A DNA stretch of 64,000 nucleotides from Gemmatimonadaceae bacterium. Its GTDB lineage: Bacteria > Gemmatimonadota > Gemmatimonadetes > Gemmatimonadales > Gemmatimonadaceae. The stretch spans positions 62,001-126,000 of the forward strand of contig JAICWO010000007.1 in NCBI GenBank assembly GCA_025934775.1. The letters are read 5' to 3'. A program made the translations under genes and the position numbers. The notes beneath the pieces are model-generated. The model had not been told where the DNA came from, did no database searches, and saw nothing but the letters and a program-made list of their open reading frames with translations. Below, one piece after another: positions 8,133 to 16,460 of this stretch. Position 1 is the first letter of the stretch. Each line of letters begins with the position of its first letter.

Positions 8133-8377
8133 TACGCGTTGCTCCCGATCTTCGAGTTCAGATAGTTGATCGCGTCACCCACGGTGCGGAGCTTCTCCGC
8201 GTCTTCGTCGGGGATGTCGATGTTGAACTCCTTCTCGAACTCCATGACCAGCTCGACGATATCGAGGCTGTCGGCGCCGAGGTCCTCGATGAAGCTGGCC
8301 TCGTCGGTGAGCTTCTCGCGCTCCACACCGAGTTCCTTCTCGATGATGTCGCGGACCTTCTGAGCGTTGTCGGCCAT
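8132..8377 (-). CDS. acpP: Acyl carrier protein
   Basis: 81 residues, acidic, with the phosphopantetheine attachment site Ser37 in [12 protein letters not shown]. Helix III ends in DAINYLNSK, typical of fatty-acid ACPs. It carries the growing chain for FabD, FabF, FabG and FabH, all encoded around it. A purine-rich GAGAGAGAGG lies about nine bases before the ATG as ribosome binding site. A heptamer hairpin element and a likely separate promoter sit between fabG and acpP, which would allow the higher expression ACP usually needs. Confidence 0.97.
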   Translation of the reverse strand: MADNAQKVRDIIEKELGVEREKLTDEASFIEDLGADSLDIVELVMEFEKEFNIDIPDEDAEKLRTVGDAINYLNSKIGSNA

Positions 8378-8408
8378 GGGAGTGATTCCTCTCTCTCGAA
8401 TGAGGTTG

Positions 8409-8414
8409 GTTATA
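8409..8414 (-). promoter_or_regulatory. Probable -10 box for acpP
   Basis: The minus strand reads TATAAC, five of six to the sigma-70 -10 consensus, about 32 bases before the acpP ATG, giving a leader of roughly 25 bases. No good -35 hexamer lies 16-18 bases further up, so the box would have to work with an activator or weak -35 contacts. Confidence 0.35.
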
Positions 8415-8441
8415 GACGTCGAAATCTAGCGTGCACGGAGG

Positions 8442-8532
8442 GGAGAGTGGAGAGTGGAGAGTGGAGCGTAGAGAAGGCGAAACAGCGCGCATTTCGCGGT
8501 TGCCGCTCTCCACTCTCCACACTCAACTCTCT
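8442..8532. repeat. Heptamer-repeat hairpin element 2 (fabG-acpP gap)
   Basis: Plus strand: GGAGAGT three times at 8442-8462, then GGAGCGT and AGAGAAG to 8476; a 28-base centre; then inverted units GCTCTCC, ACTCTCC, ACACTCA and ACTCTCT at 8505-8532. GTGGAGAGTGGAG-type arms can pair over 13 bases across the centre. It occupies the upstream part of the 162-base gap between the fabG stop and acpP start. Confidence 0.85.
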
Positions 8533-8539
8533 GCCGTTC

Positions 8540-9277
8540 TCACATCACCATCCCTCCGTCCACCACGAACACTTGTCCCGTGACGTACGAGGCGTAGTCG
8601 GACGCGAGAAACGTGACGAGTCCAGCGATGTCGTTGGGAGTCCCGAGACGCTCCAACGGGATCTGCGTGAAGAGCGTCTTCTTCGCCTCGTCGGTGATCG
8701 CCGCCGTCATGTCCGTCTCGATGAAGCCCGGCGCCACGACGTTGGCGAGGATGTTTCGCGACGCGAGCTCCTTGGCCACGGACTTCGTCAAGCCGATGAG
8801 GCCCGCTTTGCTCGCCGCGTAATTCGCTTGTCCCTTGTTGCCGACGATGCCGACGATGCTCGCGATGTTGATGATCCGCCCCCAGCGGCGCTTCATCATC
8901 CCGCGCGATGCGGCGCGGATCGCGATGAACGCACCGCGCAGATTGGCGTCGAGCACCGCGTCCCAGTCGTCGTCCTTCAGGCGAAACAGAATGTTGTCGC
9001 GCGTGATCCCCGCGTTGTTCACGAGAATGTCGATCGCGCCGAATTCCTTCTCGACCGCGTCGATGAGCGCCGTGATCGCGGCTGGGTCGGCGATGTCGCA
9101 GCCAAAGCCCCATGCTTCGGACGAGATTGCGGCGGCGGCTTCCTGCGCGCGCCCCTGATCGCGCCCGACGACAGCGACGCGTGCGCCGGCGCCCGCGAGC
9201 GTCTCCGCGATCGCGCGGCCGATTCCTCGCGTGCTGCCGGTGACGAGCGCCGTGCGCCCGGACAAGTCGATCTTCAC
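8540..9277 (-). CDS. fabG: 3-oxoacyl-[acyl-carrier-protein] reductase
   Basis: 245-residue short-chain dehydrogenase. The NADP-binding motif TGSTRGIG is at 13-20, NNAG near 87-90, and the catalytic Ser140, Tyr153 and Lys157 (YAASK) are in place; it ends VDGGMVM as FabG proteins do. It reduces 3-ketoacyl-ACP in elongation. It starts at GTG 9277, overlapping the fabD stop (GTGA), and is followed by heptamer element 2 before acpP. Confidence 0.96.
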   Translation of the reverse strand: MKIDLSGRTALVTGSTRGIGRAIAETLAGAGARVAVVGRDQGRAQEAAAAISSEAWGFGCDIADPAAITALIDAVEKEFGAIDILVNNAGITRDNILFRLKDDDWDAVLDANLRGAFIAIRAASRGMMKRRWGRIINIASIVGIVGNKGQANYAASKAGLIGLTKSVAKELASRNILANVVAPGFIETDMTAAITDEAKKTLFTQIPLERLGTPNDIAGLVTFLASDYASYVTGQVFVVDGGMVM

Positions 9278-10215
9278 TGTGCGACGAGCTCCCGCAGTTG
9301 TGCGACGTCGGCGGCGGTCCCGCAGGTGGCCGTCTTCACCGACGGCGCGATCTTCTTCACGAGGCCGACGAGCACGCTTCCCGGCCCCATCTCGACGTAT
9401 AACGCGTCAGGATATCGCTCAGCCATCGCTCGGACCTCGTCGGTCCAGCGCACCGGCTTCGAGAGCTGCTCCAGCAACAACTGCTTGGCCGTGTCGGCGT
9501 GAATGACCGGCTCCGCATTCACGTTCGCGTAGACGGCGAAGTGAGGATCCTCAAAACTGGCGCGATCCAGCGCGTCCGCCAGTCCCTCTGCCGCCGACTC
9601 CATCAGCGGCGAATGGAACGCGCCGCTCACGTTGAGGCGCACCGCGCGTTTGGCGCCAGCCTCCTTGCAGAGCGCCATCGCGCGCTCCACGCCGGCCTCC
9701 TCGCCGCTCACCACGAGCTGGCCCGGGCAATTGTAATTCGCCGGCACCACGAGCCCCGCGTCGCGCGTCGCGTCGGCGCAGATGTCTTCGATCGGTCGGC
9801 TCGTCTCGCCGAGAATGGCCGCCATCGCGCCCGGTCGCTTCACCCCGCTCTCGTACATGAGCTCACCGCGCCGGCGCACGACGCGGAGCGCGTCCTCGAG
9901 GCCGATCGACTCGGCGGCGTCATAGGCGGTGAACTCGCCGAGCGAGTGGCCGGCCGCGGCCAGCACGCTCGCACCGATCGCGTCGCGCGTCGCGGCCCAG
10001 ACCGCGGCACCGTGCGCGAGCAGTGCCGGCTGCGCGTTGTGCGTGAGCGTGAGCTCGTCGGCCGGACCCTCGAAGCACAGCCGCGAGAGCGCAACGCCGA
10101 GCGCCTCGTCGGCGCGCGCGAAGACGTCGCGCGCCGCGGGAAACGCCTCCGCGAGATCGCGCCCCATCCCCGGCTTCTGCGAGCCCTGGCCCGGAAATAG
10201 TAACACTACGTCCAT
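9274..10215 (-). CDS. fabD: Malonyl-CoA:ACP transacylase
   Basis: 313 residues from ATG 10215. It opens MDVVLLFPGQGSQKPGMG; the nucleophile is Ser91 in GHSLGEF and the base His201 in SGAFHSP. It loads malonyl groups from CoA onto ACP. The open frame continues upstream of 10215, but that part is antisense-like sequence inside fabH, so the family-consistent ATG was chosen. The fabH stop is ten bases upstream and fabG overlaps its end. Confidence 0.96.
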   Translation of the reverse strand: MDVVLLFPGQGSQKPGMGRDLAEAFPAARDVFARADEALGVALSRLCFEGPADELTLTHNAQPALLAHGAAVWAATRDAIGASVLAAAGHSLGEFTAYDAAESIGLEDALRVVRRRGELMYESGVKRPGAMAAILGETSRPIEDICADATRDAGLVVPANYNCPGQLVVSGEEAGVERAMALCKEAGAKRAVRLNVSGAFHSPLMESAAEGLADALDRASFEDPHFAVYANVNAEPVIHADTAKQLLLEQLSKPVRWTDEVRAMAERYPDALYVEMGPGSVLVGLVKKIAPSVKTATCGTAADVAQLRELVAQ

Positions 10216-10225
10216 AATTCGTCGA

Positions 10226-11212
10226 TCAGAGTCGAACGACCATCGAGCCCCAGGTGAAGCCGGCGCCGAAGCCGACGAGCAGCACGAGCGATCCTTCGCC
10301 GGCGCGCCCCTGCTCGATCGCTTCGTCGAGCGCGATCGGGATCGATGCCGCCGACGTGTTGCCGTATTTGTCGACGTCGACGAACACCTTGTCCATCGGG
10401 ATGTTCGCATACTTCGCCGTCGACTCGATGATCCGGATGTTCGCCTGGTGCGGGATCATGAGATCGATGTCCGTACCGGTGAGCTTCGCCGCGTCGAGCG
10501 CGCGAGCCGATGCCTCGGACATCGAGCGCACGGCGTTCTTGAAGACCTCGCGTCCGTTCATCTTGATGTACTGCGAGCGCGTGTCGAGCACGTTCTGCGA
10601 GAACGGCTCGCGCGCGCCGCCGCCGGGGCGGCAGAGCAGGTCGCCCAGCGAGCCGTCGCTGCGAATGAACGTGGAGAGAATGCCGCGGTGCTGCTTCGAG
10701 CGCTTGAGCACCGCCGCGCCCGCGCCGTCGCCGAACAGCACGCACGTCGAACGGTCGGTCCAGTCGGTGATCGCGCTCAGCTTCTCCACGCCGACGACGA
10801 GCGCCGTCTCGGCGTTGCCGGTGCACATCAATGCCTCGGCGACCGTGACGCCGTAGATGAATCCCGCGCACGCCGCGCCGATGTCGAACGCCGCGGCGCG
10901 GCCGGCGCCAAGCGCCGCTTGCAGATCAACGGCGGCCGAGGGCAGCAGGCGGTCGGGCGAGGCGGTGCCGAGCACGATGACATCGAGCTCTCCGGCGGTG
11001 ATGCCCGCCTTCTCCATCGCGCGCCGCGACGCGGCGGCGGCGAGATCCGTCGCGCTCTCCGTCTTCGCGATGTAGCGCTGCTTGATCCCGGTGCGGTCGG
11101 TGATCCACTCGTCGGTCGTTTCGATTCCGATCTTGGCGAAATCGAAATTGGTCATGACCGTGGCGGGCAGTCCGCGTCCGGTTCCAGCGATGTACGCGAG
11201 CGGTCGCTTCAT
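10226..11212 (-). CDS. fabH: 3-oxoacyl-[acyl-carrier-protein] synthase III
   Basis: 328 residues from ATG 11212, which overlaps the plsX stop as ATGA. The Cys-His-Asn triad is Cys115 (GAACAGFIYG), His255 (IPHQANIRI) and Asn285 (YGNTSAAS). It starts fatty-acid synthesis by condensing an acyl-CoA primer with malonyl-ACP. The longer open frame upstream of 11212 is out-of-phase sequence within plsX. The order plsX-fabH-fabD-fabG is the widely conserved lipid-synthesis arrangement. Confidence 0.96.
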   Translation of the reverse strand: MKRPLAYIAGTGRGLPATVMTNFDFAKIGIETTDEWITDRTGIKQRYIAKTESATDLAAAASRRAMEKAGITAGELDVIVLGTASPDRLLPSAAVDLQAALGAGRAAAFDIGAACAGFIYGVTVAEALMCTGNAETALVVGVEKLSAITDWTDRSTCVLFGDGAGAAVLKRSKQHRGILSTFIRSDGSLGDLLCRPGGGAREPFSQNVLDTRSQYIKMNGREVFKNAVRSMSEASARALDAAKLTGTDIDLMIPHQANIRIIESTAKYANIPMDKVFVDVDKYGNTSAASIPIALDEAIEQGRAGEGSLVLLVGFGAGFTWGSMVVRL

Positions 11213-12228
11213 TCGGCTCCGACTCCTTCCTGCAGGCGGCGGCCGATGTGCTCGTCCATCCGCGTATCGATCGCCTGCACGGCGACCTTGATGGCGTTCT
11301 TGATGGCACGCGGGCTCGACTTGCCGTGCGAGATGATACTGACGCCGTTGACGCCGAGCAGCGGCGCACCGCCGTGCTCGGAGTAGTCGAGCTGTTTGAG
11401 CGCGCTCTTCATGGTTTCCTGATCGACGCCGGCCTGCGCGAGCAGGCGCATGATGAACGGCGCGATCGCCTCGTAGAACTTGAGCACCACGTTGCCGACG
11501 AAGCCGTCGCAGACCACGACGTCGAAGGCGCCGCGGTCGCAGGCGCCATTCGGCAGGTCGCGGCCTTCCACGTTGCCGACGAAATTGAGACCAGCGCTCT
11601 GGAGGAGCTGGTGCGCCTCTTTGACGACGGCGTTTCCCTTCTCCGCCTCTTCGCCGATGCTCAGCAGTCCGACCGCCGGATTGCTTCGGCCGAGGATGTC
11701 TTCGGCGTAGACGACACCGAGCTTCGCGAACTGTACGAGCTCGTCGGGTCCGCAATCGACGTTGGCGCCCGAGTCGAGCACGCAGACGGATTTTTGCGCG
11801 GCGGGAAAGTTGGTGACGATCGCAGGCCGCTTGAGGCCTGCGTGGAGGCGGAGGACGAGCATCGACGCGGCCATCTGCGCGCCAGTGCTGCCGGCGGAGA
11901 CGAACGCGTCGGAGTTCCCGTCGGCCTGCAGCTTGAGGCCGACGAGCATGGAGCTGTTGGGTTTTCCGCGGACCGCCGCGCTGGGCTTGTCCGTCATCTC
12001 GATGACGTCCGGCGCTTCGACGAAGCTCAATCGGCTTCGCTGGGCGCGGACCGATGCGAACTGCGGATCGGCGAGCAACGCGTGGAGTTGTTCGCTGATG
12101 ACGGCGGTGCGTCCGACGAGCTGAATCGAGTGTGCGGGATCGAGCTCGGCGAGAGCGAGCAGCGCGCCGGCAACGGTCGCCTGGGGAGCGAAGTCGCCCC
12201 CCATGGCGTCCAACGCGATGCGCGCCAA
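11209..12228 (-). CDS. plsX: Phosphate acyltransferase (acyl-ACP:phosphate)
   Basis: 339 residues opening with MARIALDAMGGDFAP, the PlsX N-terminal signature; GSTGAQMAASM near 115 and VCDGFVGNVVLKFYE near 235 are further family stretches. It makes acyl-phosphate from acyl-ACP for phospholipid synthesis. The start is TTG 12228, the only in-frame start consistent with the family N-terminus, two bases after the rpmF stop. It follows yceD-rpmF, a synteny common to many bacteria. Confidence 0.96.
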   Translation of the reverse strand: MARIALDAMGGDFAPQATVAGALLALAELDPAHSIQLVGRTAVISEQLHALLADPQFASVRAQRSRLSFVEAPDVIEMTDKPSAAVRGKPNSSMLVGLKLQADGNSDAFVSAGSTGAQMAASMLVLRLHAGLKRPAIVTNFPAAQKSVCVLDSGANVDCGPDELVQFAKLGVVYAEDILGRSNPAVGLLSIGEEAEKGNAVVKEAHQLLQSAGLNFVGNVEGRDLPNGACDRGAFDVVVCDGFVGNVVLKFYEAIAPFIMRLLAQAGVDQETMKSALKQLDYSEHGGAPLLGVNGVSIISHGKSSPRAIKNAIKVAVQAIDTRMDEHIGRRLQEGVGAE

Positions 12229-12230
12229 GG

Positions 12231-12413
12231 CTACGCTTCCTTGGCTGCGACCCGCTGTTTACCGCCGTAGTACCCGCACTCGCCGCACACGCGATGCGGG
12301 CGCTTCGGCGCGCCGCACTTCGGACAGGACTGGATCGCGACGGCGGGCGCCGTCTTATGGGTGTTGCGGGCGCGCTTCTTCCGCTTCGAGGTGCGTCGCT
12401 TTGGGACGGCCAT
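12231..12413 (-). CDS. rpmF: Ribosomal protein bL32
   Basis: 60 residues, starting MAVPKRRTSKRKKRARNTHK, the basic N-terminus of L32. Two zinc-type pairs are kept: Cys30-Cys33 (CPKC) and Cys43-Cys46 (CGEC), so this is the zinc-binding form. It lies 30 bases after yceD and leads into plsX, linking ribosome and membrane-lipid synthesis. Confidence 0.97.
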   Translation of the reverse strand: MAVPKRRTSKRKKRARNTHKTAPAVAIQSCPKCGAPKRPHRVCGECGYYGGKQRVAAKEA

Positions 12414-12443
12414 GGGTCTAGGTGCTCTGTGTGGGGTGCGAGA

Positions 12444-12953
12444 TCAGTGTTGCGAGCCGAGCTTGTTCAGTGCGTCCCAGCGAGGGTCTGCGTCGCGCTG
12501 ACTACAATCATGCGGTCCAGCGTTCAAATCCACGCCGCAGCGCGGGCACAGGCCCTTGCAGTCCTCGCGGCACACCGCGTAGTTCGGCGCCGCGAGCAGC
12601 CACTCCTCGCGGATCGCCGGCCGAAGGTCCAGCTCATCGGCGCGCGGGTCCAGCTCGTACACATCGGGGTCGTCGGTCTCCTCAGCTCCACTCTCGGCGA
12701 AGATGAGGTGCGCTTCGTCCTCGACATGCGCCCGAGCCTCGGTGAGGCAGCGGCTGCACGCGAGCACGACGTCGCCTTTGATTCGGCCGTGCCAGTAGAA
12801 CCGGCCCGCTCCTGCCGCCGAGAGGCGGCCGGTCACATGGACCGCGCCCACCGGCTTCGGATCGCCCGCCAACCAGACCGGATCGTCGTTCGACAGCTCT
12901 TCATCGACGACGACAGCGTGGTTCTCGAGCGACCGGATGTCAAAGAACAACAT
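12444..12953 (-). CDS. yceD: YceD/DUF177 family protein
   Basis: 169 residues of the DUF177 (YceD) family that almost always precedes rpmF; in other bacteria the family is tied to 23S rRNA accumulation. Visible signatures are DVVLACSRCLTEARAHV, with a CxxC pair, and a C-terminal cysteine-rich tail (CREDCKGLCPRCG and a later HDC) that could bind zinc. The ATG at 12953 lies only six bases after a good -10 box, so the message may be leaderless. It is the first gene of the yceD-rpmF-plsX-fab run. Confidence 0.88.
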   Translation of the reverse strand: MLFFDIRSLENHAVVVDEELSNDDPVWLAGDPKPVGAVHVTGRLSAAGAGRFYWHGRIKGDVVLACSRCLTEARAHVEDEAHLIFAESGAEETDDPDVYELDPRADELDLRPAIREEWLLAAPNYAVCREDCKGLCPRCGVDLNAGPHDCSQRDADPRWDALNKLGSQH

Positions 12954-12959
12954 CCATCA

Positions 12960-12988
12960 AAAATAGACGATTCTGGTGCGCATTACAA
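12960..12988 (-). promoter_or_regulatory. Sigma-70-type promoter for the yceD-rpmF-plsX-fab run
   Basis: Minus strand: -35 TTGTAA (12983-12988), exactly 17 bases, -10 TATTTT (12960-12965). The spacing is ideal and each hexamer matches four of six. Transcription would start at about 12953, which is the A of the yceD ATG, implying no 5' leader. Confidence 0.55.
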
Positions 12989-13021
12989 GTTGATGGAGCA
13001 GTAGGGTTTAGCCCATAGCCC

Positions 13022-13450
13022 CTACCTCGCCGCCAAGATCTCCGTCTCGGCGAAGAAGAACCGCGACTCGCGCACCGCGTTCTCGTCGGAGTCGCTCGCG
13101 TGAATGGCGTTTCGACCTTTCGATTCGGCGTAAAGCTTCCGCACGGTGCCGGGAGCGGCTTCCGCCGGGTCGGTGGCGCCGATCGCGCCCCGAAGCGCGG
13201 CGACCGCGTCGTCCTTCTCGAGGACCATCGGCATACACGGACCGGACGTCATGAACTCGACGAGCTCGGGATAGAACGGCCGTCCCTTGTGCACGGCGTA
13301 GAACTCGCCGGCCTGGTCCTTGGACATGTGCATGACGCGCGACGCCAGAATCCTGAACCCGCGCTCCTCGAGCAGCGCGATGATCTTGCCGGTCTTCGCG
13401 TTGCCGAACGCGTCGGGCTTGATGATGGTCAACGTGGTATTGCCTGCCAT
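13022..13450 (-). CDS. ndk: Nucleoside diphosphate kinase
   Basis: 142 residues from ATG 13450. The ATP-binding IIKPDAFGN is at 9-17 and the phosphorylated His117 lies in GRNAIHASDS. It balances NTP and dNTP pools by phosphate transfer. The longer open frame upstream is out-of-phase sequence of the EIIA-CBS gene. It follows that gene by two bases and is the end of the pgm-to-ndk run; the yceD promoter lies just downstream. Confidence 0.97.
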   Translation of the reverse strand: MAGNTTLTIIKPDAFGNAKTGKIIALLEERGFRILASRVMHMSKDQAGEFYAVHKGRPFYPELVEFMTSGPCMPMVLEKDDAVAALRGAIGATDPAEAAPGTVRKLYAESKGRNAIHASDSDENAVRESRFFFAETEILAAR

Positions 13451-13452
13451 GA

Positions 13453-14340
13453 TCACGATCCTATGAGTTTGCGAACGATGTCGCCGCGGGTGAGAAAGCC
13501 GACGAGCCTTCCCTCGCGCACGACGGGCACGCGTTCGACGTCCTTGTTGCTCATCAGCGCGGCGACTTCCGCCGCCGGCTGCCCGGGGGCTACACACAGT
13601 ACCTGGCGCGTCATCACGTCGCGCACGGTGCGCTGATCGCGCGAGAACGGCGCCGCCTGCCTCGGCGAGGCGTCGGTCAGCGCTTCCGTGGCGAGGAGGT
13701 GTCGCATCAATTCGCGTTCGCTCAACATGCCGAGCAACTGCTGATCGTCGTCCACCACGGGGAGCGCGGCGAGCCCGGTGCGAATCAGCTCCCGCGCCGC
13801 GGCGCGCAGCGGCACGTCGCCCGTCGTCGTGCGCGGGCGCTCGGTCATGAGGTCGCGGACGAGCAGCTGCTGCGGAAGCTCCTGATCGGAAAGGACCGGC
13901 AGCTCGATCAGCGCTTCGGACGAATGCGCGGCGACGAACGCCTCGACGACATCGTCCTTCGACAGAAGTCTGCCGAACGCGCGCACGACCTGGAGATGAC
14001 GCACCGCCTGGCGCGGCGGACCGACGACGACGACCACGACGCGCGCGCGCTGCTCGCTTCCGTCCTCGAGAACGCGGCGTACGCCGCTGGCGCACACGCC
14101 GATCGCCGCCTGGAGCATGGCCGCGGTATCGGTGCGATAGTGCAGCAGGAATGCGCGGTCGGTGATCGCGACCATGTCCTCGCCACGCTCTTCAGCGACG
14201 CGCCCCTGCAGCCGATCGACGTCGTCGATCGCCCCCGAGGCGACGAGCGTCTCGAGCAGCGCGCTTCGCGCTTCGTCGAGCGACTCGCAGCCCAGCGTGA
14301 GCACCACGCGCGACGGCGCGAGCAAATGCGCGAGCTTCAC
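13453..14340 (-). CDS. PTS EIIA-like domain fused to two CBS domains
   Basis: 295 residues from GTG 14340 (GTGA overlap with the upstream membrane gene). Residues about 1-150 resemble a fructose/nitrogen-type PTS EIIA domain, with a candidate phospho-acceptor His67 in RAFLLHYRTD; the usual surrounding IPHG motif is not kept. Two CBS motifs follow at about 160-220 and 235-295 (VRDLMTERPRT and VRDVMTRQVLC), which in other proteins bind adenine nucleotides. No HPr or enzyme I gene is nearby, so a regulatory role sensing phosphorylation and adenylate state is inferred. Substrate and target are unknown. Confidence 0.72.
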   Translation of the reverse strand: MKLAHLLAPSRVVLTLGCESLDEARSALLETLVASGAIDDVDRLQGRVAEERGEDMVAITDRAFLLHYRTDTAAMLQAAIGVCASGVRRVLEDGSEQRARVVVVVVGPPRQAVRHLQVVRAFGRLLSKDDVVEAFVAAHSSEALIELPVLSDQELPQQLLVRDLMTERPRTTTGDVPLRAAARELIRTGLAALPVVDDDQQLLGMLSERELMRHLLATEALTDASPRQAAPFSRDQRTVRDVMTRQVLCVAPGQPAAEVAALMSNKDVERVPVVREGRLVGFLTRGDIVRKLIGS

Positions 14341-15587
14341 GCGGCCGCCGCGGCGCGCGGAGCGGAATGGCGGCGCAGGATGTCGATGGCCAGGAGCACG
14401 GTGAGCGATACCAGCATCAGATTTCGAGCGACGAGCACCGCGACCGGGACCGGCTGCATCGTGATCAGCGCCCTGTAGTGACGCGGAAAAATGTAGTAGG
14501 TCGCGATCGCGATCGCTCCGAACAGCACCCACCGGCGCATGCGTCCCGGTCCCGTCGCCAGAGCCAGCAGCGGCAGCACCCAGACCAGGTATTGGGGCGA
14601 CAGCACCTTGCTCGTGATCATCGCGGCGAGCACGACGAGCGCGCAGCACGCCGCAAGCAGCGCGTGGTCTTGCGTCAGCGCGTCGGTCTGGCGCCCGCGA
14701 CGAAAGGCGACGGCGCACACCGCGTACGCGGCGACGAGGGCGACGACCAGCACGAACGTCGACATGCGCAACGCGGCCGCGGCGGCCGCGCCGGTGACGT
14801 TCCAGGATCCGAACCCATTCGCCGTGGCCGCCGAGGCGAGATGCAGCGCGCGCGCCGCGAGCACCACACTCGAGTACGTCGACTCGAGTTGGAGACCACG
14901 CTCGGCATGATAGCGGACGAATCCGAGCAGACTCTTCGGCGCGAGGATGATCCAGGGCAGCGTCAACGCCAGGCAGGTCCCGATGCCGATCGCCGCTCCC
15001 CGCGCAATCTCGCGACCCGACACTCGCCCGCCCTTCCGGAGCAGGATCACGGGCGCGAGCAGGATCGGATAGAGTTTCGTCATCACGCCCAGCGCGAGCC
15101 AGAACCAGCCGCGCCGCTCGCGACCGGCCTCGAACGCGCTGAGCGCCAGCAGCGTGAGCGCCGCCGGGAACATGTCGAACTCGCGCACGGTGAGCGGACC
15201 GACCAGCCCGAACAGCACCGTGTACGCGCCGAGGACGAGGAACGGTGACACGCCTCGCCGCTGCGCCATGCCGTACAGCGTGGCGAGCACCACGACGTCC
15301 GCGATGTAGACCTCAGCGATCCACGCCGGATAGAACACGCCGATGTTTCCGAAGCTGGCGAATGTCGGCAGCGCGAAGAAAACAAACGCGAGCGGCGGAT
15401 ATTCAGCCGGAAATGCGGCGTACGGCAGATGGCCGAGCAGCACGTTGCGGCCATAGCGCCAATAGATCGCAAAGTCGCCGTACGTGCTCGTGTAGATCAG
15501 CTCGAAGACGACCGCGACGAGCAGCAGGTGCGCGAGGGCGAACCATGCGATGGTCCACGCACGGCCGCCCTCTCGCGGATCCTTCAT
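14337..15587 (-). CDS. Polytopic membrane glycosyltransferase, GT87/DUF2029-like
   Basis: 416 residues with about ten hydrophobic segments. After the first segment comes YTSTYGDFAIYWRYGRNVL, then PYAAFPAEYPPLAFVFFALP, the pattern of GT87 (DUF2029) polyprenyl-phosphate-sugar-dependent transferases, where the acidic residue after TM1 is catalytic. LGVMTKLYPILLAPVIL is another typical stretch. It probably moves a sugar (often mannose) from a lipid carrier on the outer face of the inner membrane. Donor and acceptor cannot be read from the sequence. Confidence 0.7.
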   Translation of the reverse strand: MKDPREGGRAWTIAWFALAHLLLVAVVFELIYTSTYGDFAIYWRYGRNVLLGHLPYAAFPAEYPPLAFVFFALPTFASFGNIGVFYPAWIAEVYIADVVVLATLYGMAQRRGVSPFLVLGAYTVLFGLVGPLTVREFDMFPAALTLLALSAFEAGRERRGWFWLALGVMTKLYPILLAPVILLRKGGRVSGREIARGAAIGIGTCLALTLPWIILAPKSLLGFVRYHAERGLQLESTYSSVVLAARALHLASAATANGFGSWNVTGAAAAAALRMSTFVLVVALVAAYAVCAVAFRRGRQTDALTQDHALLAACCALVVLAAMITSKVLSPQYLVWVLPLLALATGPGRMRRWVLFGAIAIATYYIFPRHYRALITMQPVPVAVLVARNLMLVSLTVLLAIDILRRHSAPRAAAAA

Positions 15588-15590
15588 CGG

Positions 15591-16460
15591 CTACAAGCGC
15601 GCCTTCAGCAGCTCGACGAAGTCCATCGGCCGCTTCGCGACGCCCATGCCCGCATCTTGAAATGCCTGGATCTTCTCCGCGGCCGTGCCCGATGAGCCTG
15701 AGATGATGGCGCCGGCGTGGCCCATGCGGCGGCCCGGCGGCGCGGTCTGGCCGGCGATGAAGCCGACGACCGGCTTCTTCATGTTCTGCTTGATGAACGC
15801 GGCGGCGGCCTGCTCGTCCGTGCCGCCGATCTCGCCCATCATCGCGACGGCCTTGGTCTGCGGATCCGCCTCGAAGGCGGCGAGGCAGTCGATGAAGTTT
15901 GTCCCGTTGATCGGGTCGCCACCGATGCCGACGCAGGTCGACTGCCCCAGCCCGGCGCGAGTAAGCTGGTATACTACTTCATAGGTTAGAGTTCCAGAAC
16001 GACTCACCACGCCGACGCTCCCCGGCGTGCAGATGCGTCCCGGAATGATGCCGACCTTGCACTGCCCCGGCGTGATGAGCCCTGGGCAATTGGGCCCGAT
16101 GAGCCGCGCGCCCCGCTCCTTCACGAACGGGTAGACCCGCGTCATGTCGAGCACCGGCACGCCTTCGGTGATGGCGACGACCAGCTTCACGCCGGCGTCG
16201 ACCGCTTCGAGGATCGCGTCGGCGGCGTACATCGGCGGCACGTAGATCACGGACGTGTTCGCGTTGGTCGCCGCGACCGCATCCGCGACCGTGTTGAAGA
16301 TCGGCACCGTGTTCTCGAAGCGCTGCCCGCCTTTCCCGGGCGTGACGCCGGCCACGACCTTCGTGCCGTACTCGATCATCTGCTTGGCGTGGAACGAGCC
16401 GTCGCGGCCCGTGATCCCCTGCACGATGAGCGTCGTGTTGTCGTCGATGAAGATGCTCAC
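15591..16460 (-). CDS. sucD: Succinyl-CoA synthetase subunit alpha
   Basis: 289 residues from GTG 16460, overlapping the sucC stop (GTGA). The CoA-binding Rossmann part opens with [20 protein letters not shown]; the phosphorylated residue is His248 in [10 protein letters not shown]. With SucC it converts succinyl-CoA to succinate with nucleotide synthesis in the TCA cycle. The longer upstream open frame is out-of-phase sucC sequence. Confidence 0.97.
   Translation of the reverse strand: MSIFIDDNTTLIVQGITGRDGSFHAKQMIEYGTKVVAGVTPGKGGQRFENTVPIFNTVADAVAATNANTSVIYVPPMYAADAILEAVDAGVKLVVAITEGVPVLDMTRVYPFVKERGARLIGPNCPGLITPGQCKVGIIPGRICTPGSVGVVSRSGTLTYEVVYQLTRAGLGQSTCVGIGGDPINGTNFIDCLAAFEADPQTKAVAMMGEIGGTDEQAAAAFIKQNMKKPVVGFIAGQTAPPGRRMGHAGAIISGSSGTAAEKIQAFQDAGMGVAKRPMDFVELLKARL

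Noticed and set aside
10216-10410. N-terminal extension of fabD reading into fabH
   Set aside because: The 65 extra residues are Arg/Ser-rich out-of-phase fabH sequence; FabD proteins begin at the chosen ATG.
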